A DNA stretch of 64,000 nt from Jiangella mangrovi (GCF_014204975.1 NZ_JACHMM010000001.1:2728001-2792000); one strand, 5' to 3'; shown: positions 36,953 to 47,280, counted from the stretch's first letter. Translations and numbers: made by a program. Notes: a model not told the origin generated them from the letters alone.

Positions 36953-38482
36953 ATGCAGCACGAACGGGAGCAATGGGGCACCCGCGCCGGTTTCCTGCTC
37001 GCGGCGATCGGTTCGGCGGTCGGCCTGGGCAACATCTGGCGGTTCCCCTACGTCGCCTACGACAACGGCGGCGGCGCCTTCCTGCTGCCGTACCTGGTGG
37101 CGCTGCTGACCGCGGGAATCCCGCTGCTGGTACTCGAGTACGCCATCGGCCACCGCTACCACGGCTCGCCGCCGCTCGCCTTCCGGCGCATCCACCGGCG
37201 GGCCACCGTCCTCGGTTGGTGGCAGGTCGGCATCTGCGTGGTCATCGCCGCCTACTACGCCGTCATCATCGCCTGGGCGGTCCGGTACATGGGCTTCTCG
37301 GTCGGCCAGGACTGGGGCGACGACCCCGAGGCGTTCCTGCTGGGCGAGTTCCTCGAGGTCGGCGAGCCGGGTGCCATCACGTCGTACGTCTCCGGCGTTC
37401 TGTGGCCTCTCGTCGCGGTCTGGGCGTTCGTGCTGGTGGTACTCGCGCTGGGCGTGCGTCGCGGCATCGAGCGGGCCAACCGGGTGTTCATCCCGCTGCT
37501 GGTCGCGCTGTTCCTCGTGCTGGTGGTTCGGGCGCTCTTCCTCGACGGGGCGGCGCAGGGCCTCGACGCGTTGTTCTCGCCCGACTGGGGCGCCATCACC
37601 GACGGCAGCGTGTGGGTCGCCGCGTACGGCCAGATCTTCTTCTCGCTGTCGGTCGGGTTCGGCATCATGATCACCTACGCTTCGCACCTGCACCGCCGGT
37701 CCGACCTCACCGGCTCCGCGCTGGTGGCGGGGTTCGCGAACAGCTCGTTCGAGATCCTGGCCGGCATCGGGGTGTTCGCCACGCTGGGCTTCATGGCGGC
37801 GTCCGCGGGTGTCGCCGTCGACGAGGTGGCGCAGTCGGGCGTCGGGCTCGCGTTCATCGCCTTCCCGCAGATCATCTCGACACTGACCAGCGGTGCCGGG
37901 CTGTTCGGCGTGCTGTTCTTCGCGTCGCTGGTCATCGCCGGCGTCACGTCGCTGATCAGCATTGTGCAAGTGGTCGTGTCGGCGGCCCAGGACCGCACCG
38001 GCATGCGCCGCGTCCCGGCGGTCATGACGGTCGGCGGCGCCATCGCGCTGGTGTCGATCCTGATCTTCCCGACCGCCCAGGGGCTGCACTACCTCGACGC
38101 CGCCGACCACTTCATCAACCAGTACGGCATCGTCCTCGCCGCCTTCGTCGTCGTGGTCGTCGTCGCCTGGGGGCTGCGGCTGCTCCCGTCGCTGCGCGCG
38201 CACGCCAACCTCACCTCCACGGTCCGGCTCGGCACCTGGTGGCAGGTGGCGCTCGGCGTGGTCACGCCGGTCATGCTCGGCTGGATGCTCTGGGACAGCC
38301 TGCGCCAGGAGTTCGACCAGAACTACGCGGGCTACTCCGACGGCTTCCTGCTCGCCGCGGGCTGGGGCGTCGCGGTCGGCGCCGCGGTGCTGGGCGTGCT
38401 GCTGTCGCTGTTCCCCTGGCGCGGCCGCGACACCTTCGTCCCCGCCGAACTCGAGACCGTCGGCGGAAGGGAGCGGGCATGA
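36953..38482 (+). CDS. Sodium-dependent NSS-family amino-acid transporter (MetP-like)
   Basis: The 509-aa membrane protein has about 11-12 transmembrane segments. The N-terminal SNF signature is GSAVGLGNIWRFPYVAYDNGGGAFLLPY, the Na+/substrate site of TM1. In Corynebacterium, MetP with the small subunit MetS imports methionine and alanine. The next gene is MetS-like, so that substrate range is the best guess. ATG 36953 follows GAGGAGGGA. Confidence 0.9.
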   Translation: MQHEREQWGTRAGFLLAAIGSAVGLGNIWRFPYVAYDNGGGAFLLPYLVALLTAGIPLLVLEYAIGHRYHGSPPLAFRRIHRRATVLGWWQVGICVVIAAYYAVIIAWAVRYMGFSVGQDWGDDPEAFLLGEFLEVGEPGAITSYVSGVLWPLVAVWAFVLVVLALGVRRGIERANRVFIPLLVALFLVLVVRALFLDGAAQGLDALFSPDWGAITDGSVWVAAYGQIFFSLSVGFGIMITYASHLHRRSDLTGSALVAGFANSSFEILAGIGVFATLGFMAASAGVAVDEVAQSGVGLAFIAFPQIISTLTSGAGLFGVLFFASLVIAGVTSLISIVQVVVSAAQDRTGMRRVPAVMTVGGAIALVSILIFPTAQGLHYLDAADHFINQYGIVLAAFVVVVVVAWGLRLLPSLRAHANLTSTVRLGTWWQVALGVVTPVMLGWMLWDSLRQEFDQNYAGYSDGFLLAAGWGVAVGAAVLGVLLSLFPWRGRDTFVPAELETVGGRERA

Positions 38483-38598
38483 GTGCCGGAGCCGTCGTCA
38501 TGCTGATCGTGGCCGTCGTCATCGTGTGGGGCGGCCTGGTGGCCAGCGTCGTGCACCTGCGCCGGCACCCCGACGTGGGCCCGCCCGAAGCCGACTGA
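38479..38598 (+). CDS. MetS-like small subunit of NSS transporter, 39 aa
   Basis: The ATG at 38479 overlaps the transporter stop as ATGA. It encodes MSAGAVVMLIVAVVIVWGGL, then VASVVHLRRHPDVGPPEAD: one transmembrane helix followed by a short cytoplasmic tail with HLRRHP. This matches the methionine/alanine importer small-subunit family (PF16951 by recall). It is too short for routine ORF calling but is supported by overlap, membrane helix and family context. Confidence 0.88.
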   Translation: MSAGAVVMLIVAVVIVWGGLVASVVHLRRHPDVGPPEAD

Positions 38599-38609
38599 CT
38601 CGGACATTT

Positions 38610-38650
38610 CGTCTGGATTCAGACGCTTACTTGACTCGTTCCAGAAAAGG
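38610..38650 (+). promoter_or_regulatory. furA promoter and operator
   Basis: A perfect palindrome CGTCTG-GATT-CAGACG (38610-38625) precedes TTGACTCGTTCCAGAAAAGG (38631-38650). The latter closely resembles the conserved AT-rich FurA-binding sequence upstream of mycobacterial and streptomycete furA genes (recalled). Peroxide-responsive autoregulation of the furA-catalase pair is inferred. Confidence 0.6.
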
Positions 38651-38665
38651 GCCGAGGATCGGTTC

Positions 38666-39091
38666 GTGCCCACCGACGTGCAGCTCCGCGACGACGCCGC
38701 GGCGCGGCTGCAGGCCGCGGGGCTCCGGGTGACCGCTCCCCGGGTGGGCGTCCTCGTCGCGCTCGAGCGCGAGTCGCACGCCGACGCCGATACCGTCGCC
38801 AAGCACGTCCGGTCCTCGCTCGGGGCCGTCTCCACCCAGGCCGTCTACGACGTGCTGCACGCCCTCACCGAGGCGAGGCTGCTGCGCCGCATCGAGCCGG
38901 CCGGGTCCGCCGCGCGCTACGAGACGCGTGTCGGCGACAACCACCACCACATGATCTGCCGGGGCTGCGGCGTCATCGTCGACGTCGACTGCTCCGGAGA
39001 GGCGCCGTGCCTGGCGCCGGCACACACGCACGGCTTCGTGCTCGACGAGGCCGAGGTGACCTTCTGGGGGCTCTGCCCCGACTGCCGCTGA
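38666..39091 (+). CDS. furA: Fur-family peroxide/iron regulator (FurA/CatR type)
   Basis: The 141-aa metalloregulator has an N-terminal winged helix ([30 protein letters not shown]). The metal region is [19 protein letters not shown], with a final CPDC zinc site. It precedes the catalase gene by 58 nt, the CatR-CatA or FurA-KatG arrangement, so it is expected to repress catalase until oxidised by peroxide. GTG 38666 has GAGGA upstream. Confidence 0.9.
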   Translation: MPTDVQLRDDAAARLQAAGLRVTAPRVGVLVALERESHADADTVAKHVRSSLGAVSTQAVYDVLHALTEARLLRRIEPAGSAARYETRVGDNHHHMICRGCGVIVDVDCSGEAPCLAPAHTHGFVLDEAEVTFWGLCPDCR

Positions 39092-39149
39092 TACACCCCC
39101 GCTGGCGCGAGACCTCGCGGTCAGCTACCACCCCCAACGAGGAGACTGC

Positions 39150-40598
39150 ATGAGCTCGACGCCGCACACGACCACCAATTCCGGCGCACCGGTGGCCAGC
39201 GACGCCCACTCCCAGACGGTGGGTCCCGACGGCCCCATCGTCCTGCACGACCACTACCTGGTCGAGAAGCTGGCCCAGTTCAACCGCGAGCGCGTGCCGG
39301 AGCGCGTGGTGCACGCCAAGGGCGGCGGCGCGTTCGGCGTCCTCGAGGTCACCGAGGACGTCAGCCAGTTCACCAAGGCGGCGTTGTTCCAGCCCGGCGC
39401 CCGCACCGAGGCGCTGGCGCGCTTCTCGTCCGTCGCCGGCGAGCAGGGCAGCCCCGACACCTGGCGCGACCCGCGCGGCTTCGCGCTGAAGTTCTACTCG
39501 ACCGAGGGCAACTACGACATCGTCGGCAACAACACCCCGGTCTTCTTCCTGCGCGACACCATCAAGTTCCCCGACTTCATCCGCTCGCAGAAGCGGCTGC
39601 CGGGCTCCAACCTGCGCAACCACGACATGCAGTGGGACTTCTGGACGCTGTCGCCCGAGAGCGCGCACCAGGTCACCTGGCTCATGGGCGACCGCGGCCT
39701 GCCGCGCACCTGGCGCAACATGGACGGCTTCGGCTCGCACACGTACCAGTGGATCAACGCCGGTGGCGAGCGGTTCTGGGTCAAGTACCACTTCCGCACC
39801 GACCAGGGTCACGAGTTCCTGACGCAGGCCGACGCCGACCGCATCGCCGGTGAGGACGCCGACCACCACATCCGCGACCTCTACGAGGCCATCCAGCGCG
39901 CCGACCACCCGTCGTGGACGGTGTACGTGCAGGTCATGCCGTACGCCGACGCCGCGAGCTACCGGTTCAACCCGTTCGACCTCACCAAGGTGTGGCCCAA
40001 GGGCGACTACCCGCTGATCAAGGTCGGCTCGCTGCGGCTGGACCGCAACCCGGAGAACTACTTCGCGCAGATCGAGCAGGCCGCGTTCGAGCCGAGCAAC
40101 TTCGTCCCCGGCATCGCCGCCAGCCCGGACAAGATGCTGCTCGGGCGCATCTTCTCCTACGCCGACGCGCACCGGTACCGCATCGGCACCAACTACAACC
40201 AGCTGCCGGTCAACGCCCCGAAGAACGAGGTCCACTCGTACTCCAAGGACGGCGCCATGCGGTTCGACTTCGCCGCCGCCGACCGTCCCGTCTACGCGCC
40301 GAACAGCCACGGCGGCCCGGCGGCCGAGCCGTCGCTGGTCGGCGACGCGGGCTGGGAGTCCGACGGCGAGCTCGTGCGCGCCGCCGCCACCCTGCACGCC
40401 GAGGACGACGACTTCGGCCAGGCCGGCACGCTGGTCCGCGAGGTGCTCGACGAGGCCGCCCGCGACCGCCTGGTGGGCAACATCGCCGGTCACGTCGGCA
40501 ACGTGACGACCGACGAGCTGCGGCAGCGGGTGTACGCCTACTGGCGCAGCGTCGACGAGACCCTCGGCAAGCGGGTCGAGGAGGCCGTCGGCCGCTGA
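39150..40598 (+). CDS. katA: Monofunctional heme catalase
   Basis: The 482-aa clade-3 small-subunit catalase breaks down hydrogen peroxide. The catalytic His55 lies in [13 protein letters not shown], the distal Asn in [11 protein letters not shown], and the proximal heme ligand Tyr337 in [25 protein letters not shown] 39150 follows GAGGAG. Regulation by the upstream FurA-type protein is likely. Confidence 0.97.
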   Translation: MSSTPHTTTNSGAPVASDAHSQTVGPDGPIVLHDHYLVEKLAQFNRERVPERVVHAKGGGAFGVLEVTEDVSQFTKAALFQPGARTEALARFSSVAGEQGSPDTWRDPRGFALKFYSTEGNYDIVGNNTPVFFLRDTIKFPDFIRSQKRLPGSNLRNHDMQWDFWTLSPESAHQVTWLMGDRGLPRTWRNMDGFGSHTYQWINAGGERFWVKYHFRTDQGHEFLTQADADRIAGEDADHHIRDLYEAIQRADHPSWTVYVQVMPYADAASYRFNPFDLTKVWPKGDYPLIKVGSLRLDRNPENYFAQIEQAAFEPSNFVPGIAASPDKMLLGRIFSYADAHRYRIGTNYNQLPVNAPKNEVHSYSKDGAMRFDFAAADRPVYAPNSHGGPAAEPSLVGDAGWESDGELVRAAATLHAEDDDFGQAGTLVREVLDEAARDRLVGNIAGHVGNVTTDELRQRVYAYWRSVDETLGKRVEEAVGR

Positions 40599-40736
40599 CG
40601 CGGCGCTCCGCAGAACGAAAGGATCAGTGCGCCGGAAGGGGTTCCGCGCCCGCGACGTCGGGCGTAGCGTCGTGCCCGCAATCGGGGGTGTCCGCAGGCG
40701 CCACCAGGACGATGTCTCTGTCACTGGGAGCGGACC

Positions 40737-42272
40737 ATGAAACGCAGCGCAGCATGGGCACTGGGCACGACCGGCGCACTGATCCTCGCCGTGGCACCAC
40801 TGGCGTCGGCCGCGAAGCCGGCCGACAGCACCGACCTCCGCAACGCCGTCACCTCGGCCGGCATCCTGGAGCACCTCGAGGCGTTCCAGGACATCGCCGA
40901 CGCCAACGGCGGCACCCGGGCGTCCGGCACGCCGGGGTACGACGCCTCGCTGCAGTACGTGAAGGCGCAGCTCGAGGCCGCCGGCTATCAGACGACGGTG
41001 CAGCCGTTCCTGTTCGACGTGTTCGAGGAGCTCGCCGCGCCGGCCTTCGAGCGCGTGTCGCCCGAGCCCGTCACCTATACCGAGGCCGACGACTTCCTCA
41101 CCATGGAGTACTCCGGCAGCGGCGACGTCACCGGCACGTTGGTGCCGACCACCGACATCCTGGTCCCGCCGCCGGCCCAGCCCGGGTCGAGCAGCGGCTG
41201 CGAGCCGGCCGACTTCGTCCCGGCCTCGGCCACCGAGCCGCAGGTGGCGCTCGTCCAGCGCGGCACCTGCGACTTCACCGTCAAGGCCGAGAACGCGCAG
41301 AGCGCCGGCTACGACGCGGTCGTGATCTTCAACGAGGGCCAGGAGGGCCGGACCGAGACCCTGGCCGGCACGCTCGGCGCGGACACGCAGGCGACGATCC
41401 CGGTCATCGGCACCAGCTTCGCCGTCGGCGCGGACCTGTACGCCCGCACGCAGGCGGGCCCGGTGACCGTGCACGTCGAGACGTCGACGCTGATCACCCA
41501 CGACGTACCGACGGCGAACCTGCTCGCGACCACGGGCGAGGGCCGTAGCGACCGGCAGGTCGTCGTCGGCGCGCACCTCGACTCCGTCGCCGCCGGCGAG
41601 GGCATCAACGACAACGGCTCCGGCTCGGCGCAGAACCTCGAGATCGCGCTGCAGCTGGCCGCGCTCGACGTCACGCCGCGCAACCAGGTCGTGTTCGCCT
41701 GGTGGGGTGCCGAGGAGTCCGGGCTGATCGGCTCGCAGTTCTACGTCGACTCGCTCACCCCGCGGCAGGTCAAGAACACCGCCGTCAACCTCAACTTCGA
41801 CATGGTCGGCTCGCCGAACTACGTGCGGTTCGTGTACGACGGCGACGCCTCCGACACCGCCTCGCTCGGGTCCACCGGGTCCGGCGTCGTCGAGGACGTG
41901 TTCGTCGACTACTTCGGCAGTCAGGGCCTCGAGACCGAGCCGACGGCGTTCGACGGGCGGTCGGACTACGACGCGTTCATCACCGCCGGCATCCCGGCCG
42001 GCGGCCTGTTCACCGGCGCCGAGGGCGTGAAGACGGCCGAAGAGGCGGCGATCTACGGCGGCACGGCGGGCCTGGCCTACGACCCCTGCTACCACCAGGA
42101 GTGCGACGACATCACCAACCTGTCGGAGCAGGCGCTGGACGAGATGTCCGACGCGGCGGCGCACGCCACGCTGACGTTCGCCATGACGACGTCGGCCATC
42201 GAGGGCACCGGCAAGGGCGAGGCGACCGGGCAGTCCACGGCGGACTTCCGCGGGTCGCACCTGCTGCGCTGA
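40737..42272 (+). CDS. Secreted M28 family zinc aminopeptidase with PA domain
   Basis: The 511-aa protein has a signal peptide (MKRSAAWALGTTGALILAVAPLASA). A protease-associated insert lies at about 125-230 (VALVQRGTCDFTVKAENAQSAGYDAVVIFNEG). The M28 domain has zinc ligands in VVGAHLDSV, NDNGSGSAQ, WWGAEESGLIGS (catalytic Glu pair), NFDMVGSPN and CYHQECDD. It resembles the Streptomyces griseus aminopeptidase and likely releases N-terminal residues from extracellular peptides. GGGAG precedes ATG 40737. Confidence 0.93.
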   Translation: MKRSAAWALGTTGALILAVAPLASAAKPADSTDLRNAVTSAGILEHLEAFQDIADANGGTRASGTPGYDASLQYVKAQLEAAGYQTTVQPFLFDVFEELAAPAFERVSPEPVTYTEADDFLTMEYSGSGDVTGTLVPTTDILVPPPAQPGSSSGCEPADFVPASATEPQVALVQRGTCDFTVKAENAQSAGYDAVVIFNEGQEGRTETLAGTLGADTQATIPVIGTSFAVGADLYARTQAGPVTVHVETSTLITHDVPTANLLATTGEGRSDRQVVVGAHLDSVAAGEGINDNGSGSAQNLEIALQLAALDVTPRNQVVFAWWGAEESGLIGSQFYVDSLTPRQVKNTAVNLNFDMVGSPNYVRFVYDGDASDTASLGSTGSGVVEDVFVDYFGSQGLETEPTAFDGRSDYDAFITAGIPAGGLFTGAEGVKTAEEAAIYGGTAGLAYDPCYHQECDDITNLSEQALDEMSDAAAHATLTFAMTTSAIEGTGKGEATGQSTADFRGSHLLR

Positions 42273-42292
42273 CGGGGGTCGCGGCGCGAGCG

Positions 42293-42322
42293 GCCCGAAC
42301 GCTCCGGGGGTGGCGTTCGGGC
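42293..42322 (+). terminator. Hairpin terminator after the M28 peptidase gene
   Basis: A perfect 10-bp stem GCCCGAACGC/GCGTTCGGGC (42293-42302 with 42313-42322) has a 10-nt loop, located between the peptidase stop and hemL. There is no long T-run, as is usual in such GC-rich genomes. Confidence 0.65.
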
Positions 42323-42350
42323 TGCTCGGGCGGCTTGCGAGAATGACGCG

Positions 42351-43673
42351 GTGACCAACGACGACGTGCCCCGCAGTGCGGAGCTGTTCGACCGTGCGCG
42401 GGCCGTCACGCCCGGCGGAGTCAACTCGCCGGTGCGGGCGTTCCGCGCCGTCGGCGGCACCCCCAGGTTCATGCAGCGCGCCAGCGGCCCGTACCTCTAC
42501 GACGCCGACGGCAACGAGTACCTCGACCTCGTCGGCTCGTGGGGGCCGATGATCCTCGGCCACGCCCACCCGGCGGTCGTCGAGGCCGTCCGCTCGCAGG
42601 TCGGGCGCGGCACGTCGTACGGCACCCCCACACAGCCCGAGGTCGAGCTGGCCGAGGAGATCGTGCGCCGCACCAGCGTCGAGCAGGTGCGGCTGGTCTC
42701 CAGCGGCACCGAGGCGACCATGAGCGCCATCCGGCTGGCCCGCGGCGCCACCGGCCGCACCAAGGTCGTGAAGTTCGCCGGCCACTACCACGGGCATGTC
42801 GACGCGCTGCTGGCCCAGGCGGGCAGCGGGGTCGCCACGTTCGCCCTGCCGGACACCCCGGGCGTCACGGGCGCGTCGGCCGGCGACACCCTCGTGCTGC
42901 CGTACAACGACACCGGCGCGGTCAAGGCGGCGTTCGCCGAGCACGGCGAGCAGATCGCCTGCGTCATCGCCGAGGCCGCCGCGGGCAACATGGGCGCCGT
43001 CGCACCGGCCGACGGCTTCAACGCGTTCCTCCGCGACACCGCGCACGAGCACGGCGCACTGCTGGTCCTCGACGAGGTCATGACGGGGTTCCGCGTCTCG
43101 CGCTCCGGCTGGCACGGCCTCGACGGCGTCACCCCGGACCTCACGACGTTCGGCAAGGTCATGGGCGGCGGCTTCCCGGCGGCGGCGTTCGGCGGCTCGG
43201 CGGCGGTCATGGAGCTGCTGGCCCCCGCCGGCCCCGTCTACCAGGCCGGCACGCTGTCCGGGAACCCCGTCGCGACCACGGCCGGGCTGACGACGCTGAA
43301 GCTGGCCGACTCGCAGGTCTACGCGCACCTCGACGCCACGGCGCAGCGCCTCGGCGGGCTGGTCGGCGAGGCCCTGACCGCCGCTGGCGTAGCGCATCGG
43401 GTCCAGTACGCGGGCAACCTGTTCAGCGTGTTCTTCACACCCGACGGCGCCCCGGTCACCGACTTCGCGACGGCGAAGCGGACCAGCACGGCCCGGTTCG
43501 GGGCGTTCTTCCACTCCATGCTCGAGTCCGGCGTGTACCTGCCGCCGTCGGCGTTCGAGGCCTGGTTCGTCAGCGCCGCGCACGACGGCCGCGCCGTCGA
43601 CCGCATCGCGCAGGCGCTGCCGGCCGCCGCGGCCGCAGCTGCCGCCGTCGACACCGAGGGGGAGGGCGAGTGA
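42351..43673 (+). CDS. hemL: Glutamate-1-semialdehyde 2,1-aminomutase
   Basis: The 440-aa PLP enzyme makes 5-aminolevulinate from the HemA product. It has [54 protein letters not shown] and PLP-Lys269 in [17 protein letters not shown]. The C-terminus is Ala-rich. GTG 42351 is 6 nt after GAGAAT, so the mRNA may be leaderless. The stop overlaps the next gene as GTGA. In M. tuberculosis hemL also heads the run into cytochrome c maturation genes. Confidence 0.96.
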   Translation: MTNDDVPRSAELFDRARAVTPGGVNSPVRAFRAVGGTPRFMQRASGPYLYDADGNEYLDLVGSWGPMILGHAHPAVVEAVRSQVGRGTSYGTPTQPEVELAEEIVRRTSVEQVRLVSSGTEATMSAIRLARGATGRTKVVKFAGHYHGHVDALLAQAGSGVATFALPDTPGVTGASAGDTLVLPYNDTGAVKAAFAEHGEQIACVIAEAAAGNMGAVAPADGFNAFLRDTAHEHGALLVLDEVMTGFRVSRSGWHGLDGVTPDLTTFGKVMGGGFPAAAFGGSAAVMELLAPAGPVYQAGTLSGNPVATTAGLTTLKLADSQVYAHLDATAQRLGGLVGEALTAAGVAHRVQYAGNLFSVFFTPDGAPVTDFATAKRTSTARFGAFFHSMLESGVYLPPSAFEAWFVSAAHDGRAVDRIAQALPAAAAAAAAVDTEGEGE

Positions 43674-44317
43674 GTGAGCTGACCCGCGTGCACCTGCTCC
43701 GCCACGGCGAGGTGCACAACCCGTCCAAGGTGCTCTACGGCCGCCTCGCGGGCTACCACCTGTCCGACCTCGGCACCGCCATGGCCAAGCGCGTGGCCGA
43801 GTCCGTCGCCGACCGCGACATCACGCTGCTGGTCAGCTCGCCGCTCGAGCGGGCGCGCGAGACCGCCGCCCCCGTCGCCGATGCGCTGGAGCTCGACGTC
43901 CGTATCGACGACCGCCTTCTCGAGGCGCTCAACGTCTTCGAGGGCCTCACGTTCGGCGTCGGCGACGGCTCCATGCGCCACCCCAAGCACTGGCGCAACC
44001 TGCGCAACCCGTTCAAGCCGTCGTGGGGCGAGCCGTACCGCGACATCGCCGCGCGCATGCTGGCCGCCATGGACGACGCCCGCCGCGACGCCGCCGGGCA
44101 CGAGGCGCTGCTCGTCTCGCACCAGCTGCCCATCTGGACGGTGCGCAGCTTCATCGAGGGCCGGCGCCTGTGGCACGACCCGCGCCGGCGCGAGTGCGCG
44201 CTGGCCAGCCTCACCACCGTCACCTACGACGGCGAGACCATCGTGTCCGTCGCCTACAGCGAGCCGGCCGGCGACCTGCTGCCCCAGATCGGCAAGCCGT
44301 TCTCGGCGGGTGCGTGA
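43670..44317 (+). CDS. Histidine phosphatase (phosphoglycerate mutase-like, Rv0525-type)
   Basis: The 215-aa protein has the catalytic motif LLRHGEV (RHG at residues 11-13), the [10 protein letters not shown] segment and a second His in [11 protein letters not shown]. The substrate is unknown; the family contains many phosphatases mislabelled as mutases. GTG 43670 overlaps the hemL stop, and its own stop overlaps the TlpA gene as TGATG, placing it firmly in the hemL-ccs operon. Confidence 0.9.
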   Translation: MSELTRVHLLRHGEVHNPSKVLYGRLAGYHLSDLGTAMAKRVAESVADRDITLLVSSPLERARETAAPVADALELDVRIDDRLLEALNVFEGLTFGVGDGSMRHPKHWRNLRNPFKPSWGEPYRDIAARMLAAMDDARRDAAGHEALLVSHQLPIWTVRSFIEGRRLWHDPRRRECALASLTTVTYDGETIVSVAYSEPAGDLLPQIGKPFSAGA

Positions 44318-44907
44318 TGCGACGGCTGGCTCTTCTCCTCGGTGTGGGCGTGCTCGTCCTCGCCGGGTGCTCCGACGGCCAGGTCGAGCGCAACGACAAC
44401 GCGAACCAGGCCGGCTACATCGCCGGCGACGGCACCATCAGCGTCTACGACCCGGCCGAGCGCCAGACGGCGCCGGAGTTCGGCGGCGAGCTGCTCGACG
44501 GCGGTGAGTTCCAGCTGGCCGACGCCGTGGGCGACGTCGTCGTGCTCAACGTCTGGGGCTCGTGGTGCCCCCCGTGCCGCAAGGAGGCGCCGGACCTGCA
44601 GTCGGCGTACGAGGCGCTGAGCCCCGACGGCGTGCAGTTCGTCGGCGTCAACGTCCGCGACCCCGGCACCCGGGCGCCGCAGCAGTTCGAGGACGAGTTC
44701 GGCATCACCTATCCGAGCATCTACGACCCCAAGTCCGACGCGCTGCTCGCCTTCCGCGACACCATCCCGCCGGCGGCGATCCCGAGCACGCTGGTCATCG
44801 ACCGCGAGGGCCGCATCGCCGCGCGCGTGCTCGGGCCGCTGGGCGAGACGACGCTGACCGACATCGTCCGCGAGGTCGCGGCGGAGGGCACCGCTGAGAC
44901 ATCGTGA
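44317..44907 (+). CDS. TlpA-like thioredoxin lipoprotein
   Basis: The 196-aa lipoprotein has a lipobox LAGC near residue 17. The thioredoxin fold has active site WGSWCPPCRKEAP (Cys84, Cys87) and the cis-Pro loop AIPSTLVIDREG. It should reduce apocytochrome c disulfides outside the membrane, taking electrons from CcdA. It overlaps both neighbours and corresponds to Rv0526. Confidence 0.94.
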   Translation: MRRLALLLGVGVLVLAGCSDGQVERNDNANQAGYIAGDGTISVYDPAERQTAPEFGGELLDGGEFQLADAVGDVVVLNVWGSWCPPCRKEAPDLQSAYEALSPDGVQFVGVNVRDPGTRAPQQFEDEFGITYPSIYDPKSDALLAFRDTIPPAAIPSTLVIDREGRIAARVLGPLGETTLTDIVREVAAEGTAETS

Positions 44908-45647
44908 GCTCCTTCGGCGACACCGTCCTGACCGGTTCGCTGGCACTGGCCGTGCCGGTGGCGGCGCTGGCCGGGCTCGTCTCCTTCCTGTCGCCGTGCG
45001 TGCTGCCGCTGGTCCCGGGCTATCTGGGCTACGTCACCGGGCTGTCGGGGGCGGAGCTGGCGTCGGGACGACGGGGCCGGCTGCTGCTGGGCGTGCTGCT
45101 GTTCGTGCTCGGGTTCAGCGTGGTGTTCGTGTCGTACGGGCTGCTCTTCGGCGGCCTGGGGGCCGTGCTGCAGGAGCACGGCGAGACGATCATGCGGGTG
45201 ATGGGCGTCGTGACGATCGTCCTGGGCCTGCTGTTCGCCGGCTGGCTGCCGGGGCTGTCGCGCGACTGGCATACCGGGATGAACCCGGCCGTGGGGCTGG
45301 CCGGGGCGCCGCTGCTGGGCGTGGTGTTCGGCCTCGGCTGGACGCCGTGCATGGGGCCGACGCTGGCAGCCGTGCAGACTCTGGCGTTCACCGAGGCCAG
45401 CGCGGGCCGAGGCGCGCTGCTGTCGTTCGCGTACTGCCTGGGGCTGGGCCTGCCGTTCCTGGTGGCGGCGCTGGCCTACCAGCGCGCGACGCGGTGGTTC
45501 CAGTGGGTGCGACGGCACCAGGTGGCGGTCATGCGGGCCGGCGGCATCATGCTGATCGTGCTCGGCGTCCTGCTGGTCACGGGGCTGTGGGGCGAGCTGA
45601 TGTCGTCGATGCAAGGCTGGATCGGCGGCTTCGAGGTGGCGGTGTAG
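44904..45647 (+). CDS. ccdA: Cytochrome c biogenesis protein CcdA
   Basis: The 247-aa membrane protein has about six transmembrane segments and carries reductant across the membrane. Redox Cys residues lie in LSPCVLPLVPGYLGYVTGL and GWTPCMGPTLAAV. The GTG at 44904 overlaps the TlpA stop as GTGA. It acts with the TlpA-like protein, ResB and CcsA in System II cytochrome c maturation. Confidence 0.95.
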   Translation: MSSFGDTVLTGSLALAVPVAALAGLVSFLSPCVLPLVPGYLGYVTGLSGAELASGRRGRLLLGVLLFVLGFSVVFVSYGLLFGGLGAVLQEHGETIMRVMGVVTIVLGLLFAGWLPGLSRDWHTGMNPAVGLAGAPLLGVVFGLGWTPCMGPTLAAVQTLAFTEASAGRGALLSFAYCLGLGLPFLVAALAYQRATRWFQWVRRHQVAVMRAGGIMLIVLGVLLVTGLWGELMSSMQGWIGGFEVAV

Positions 45648-45660
45648 GAATGGGCACACG

Positions 45661-47280
45661 ATGACGACGCAGATGGACACCCGCCCGCCGGTCGACGACC
45701 GGCCGCCGCCGCTGCACGGCCGCGAGCTGGCGCGGTGGGCCTGGCGGCAGCTCACCTCCATGCGGGTGGCGCTGATCCTGCTGTTCCTGCTCGCCGTCGC
45801 CGCCATCCCCGGCTCGGTCATCCCCCAGAGCGACGTCAACCCGCTCAACGTGCGCGACTTCCGCGCCCGCAACCCCACGCTGTCGGAGTGGTACGACCGC
45901 CTCGGCCTGTTCGACGTCTACTCCGCGCCCTGGTTCGCCGCCATCTACCTGGCGCTGCTGGTGTCGCTGGTCGGCTGCATCCTGCCGCGCTGCTGGCAGC
46001 ACTGGAAGGCGGTCCGGGCGCAGCCGCCGAAGGCGCCGAAGCGGCTGTCGCGGCTGCCCGCGTACCGGACGGTCGAGGTCGACGCCACGCCGGCCGAGGT
46101 GCTCGCCGTCGCCCGGGCCGAGCTGCGCTCCCGGCGGTTCCGCCTGCGCAAGCCCGCGGCGGAGGGCTCGGCGGGCGAGGACGACGCCGTCGCCGCCGAG
46201 ATCGGGCACCTGCGCGAGACCGGCAACCTGCTCTTCCACCTGTCCGTCGTGGTCGTGCTGCTGGCCGTCGCCCTGGGCGGGCTGTTCAGCTACCGGGCGA
46301 CGGTGCTGGTGCCCGAGGGCTCGGGCTTCTCGAACCAGGTCATCCAGTTCGACAGCCTCTCCGCGGGCGCGCTGTTCGACTCGTCGGACCTGCCGCCGTT
46401 CTCCATGGACGTCGAGTCGTTCACCATGGAGTTCGTCGACGCTGGCAACCAGATCGGCCAGCCGTCGCACTACGAGGCGACGGTGCGCCTGGTGCGCGAG
46501 CCCGGCGCGGAGCCCGAGACGCACACCATCCGGGTCAACGAGCCGCTCGACATCGACGGCACGTCGGTGCACATCATCAACCCCGGCTACGCGCCCGCGT
46601 TCACCATCCGGGCCGCCGACCGCGAGACCGTCCTCGCCGAGGGCCCGGTGCCGTTCCTGCCCGAGGACTCCAGCTTCACCTCCACCGGCGTGGTCAAGGT
46701 CGAGGTGCCGCCGGAGTTCGGCGACGACATCGGCATCCAGGCCAACTTCCTGCCCACCGCCGTGCTGGACCAGAACGGACCGCGCTCGATCTTCCCCGGT
46801 GCCCGCAACCCGGCGGTGTTCCTGACCGCCTGGCACGGCGACCTCGGCCTCGACGACGGCCAGCCGCAGTCGGTGTACCGGCTCGACACCGACGACATGG
46901 AGCAGTTCCAGGAGAACGGCGAGCCGTACCGTCGCCAGTTGGTCGTCGGCGACACCGTCGAACTGCCCGACGGCCGCTTCATCACCTTCGACGGCTATGT
47001 GACCTGGGTGAACCTGCAGATCGGGCGGAACTCCGGGCGCGAGCTGGCGCTCGTCGGCGCGGTGCTCGCGGTCGTCGGGCTCATGGGCTCGCTGTACGTG
47101 CGCCGGCGCCGGGCCTGGGTGCGTGCCACCGTCGGACCCGAGGGGCGTACCGTGGTCGAGGTCGCGGGGCTGCACCGGGCCGAGGGCTCGGCGGGCGACC
47201 GCCTCGTCGACGAGGTCGGTGCCATCACCGACGGGCTGCTGTTGCGCCTCGGAGGCGCGGAAGAGAAGAGGGAAGACTGA
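45661..47280 (+). CDS. resB: Cytochrome c biogenesis protein ResB (Ccs1)
   Basis: The 539-aa protein has N-terminal membrane helices (RVALILLFLLAVAAIPGS, FAAIYLALLVSLVGCILPR), another near residue 190 (LFHLSVVVVLLAVALGG), a large extracytoplasmic domain and a final helix (LALVGAVLAVVGLMGSLYV). It forms the heme-delivery synthetase complex with CcsA. Its stop overlaps ccsA as TGATG. The position matches Rv0528. Confidence 0.94.
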   Translation: MTTQMDTRPPVDDRPPPLHGRELARWAWRQLTSMRVALILLFLLAVAAIPGSVIPQSDVNPLNVRDFRARNPTLSEWYDRLGLFDVYSAPWFAAIYLALLVSLVGCILPRCWQHWKAVRAQPPKAPKRLSRLPAYRTVEVDATPAEVLAVARAELRSRRFRLRKPAAEGSAGEDDAVAAEIGHLRETGNLLFHLSVVVVLLAVALGGLFSYRATVLVPEGSGFSNQVIQFDSLSAGALFDSSDLPPFSMDVESFTMEFVDAGNQIGQPSHYEATVRLVREPGAEPETHTIRVNEPLDIDGTSVHIINPGYAPAFTIRAADRETVLAEGPVPFLPEDSSFTSTGVVKVEVPPEFGDDIGIQANFLPTAVLDQNGPRSIFPGARNPAVFLTAWHGDLGLDDGQPQSVYRLDTDDMEQFQENGEPYRRQLVVGDTVELPDGRFITFDGYVTWVNLQIGRNSGRELALVGAVLAVVGLMGSLYVRRRRAWVRATVGPEGRTVVEVAGLHRAEGSAGDRLVDEVGAITDGLLLRLGGAEEKRED

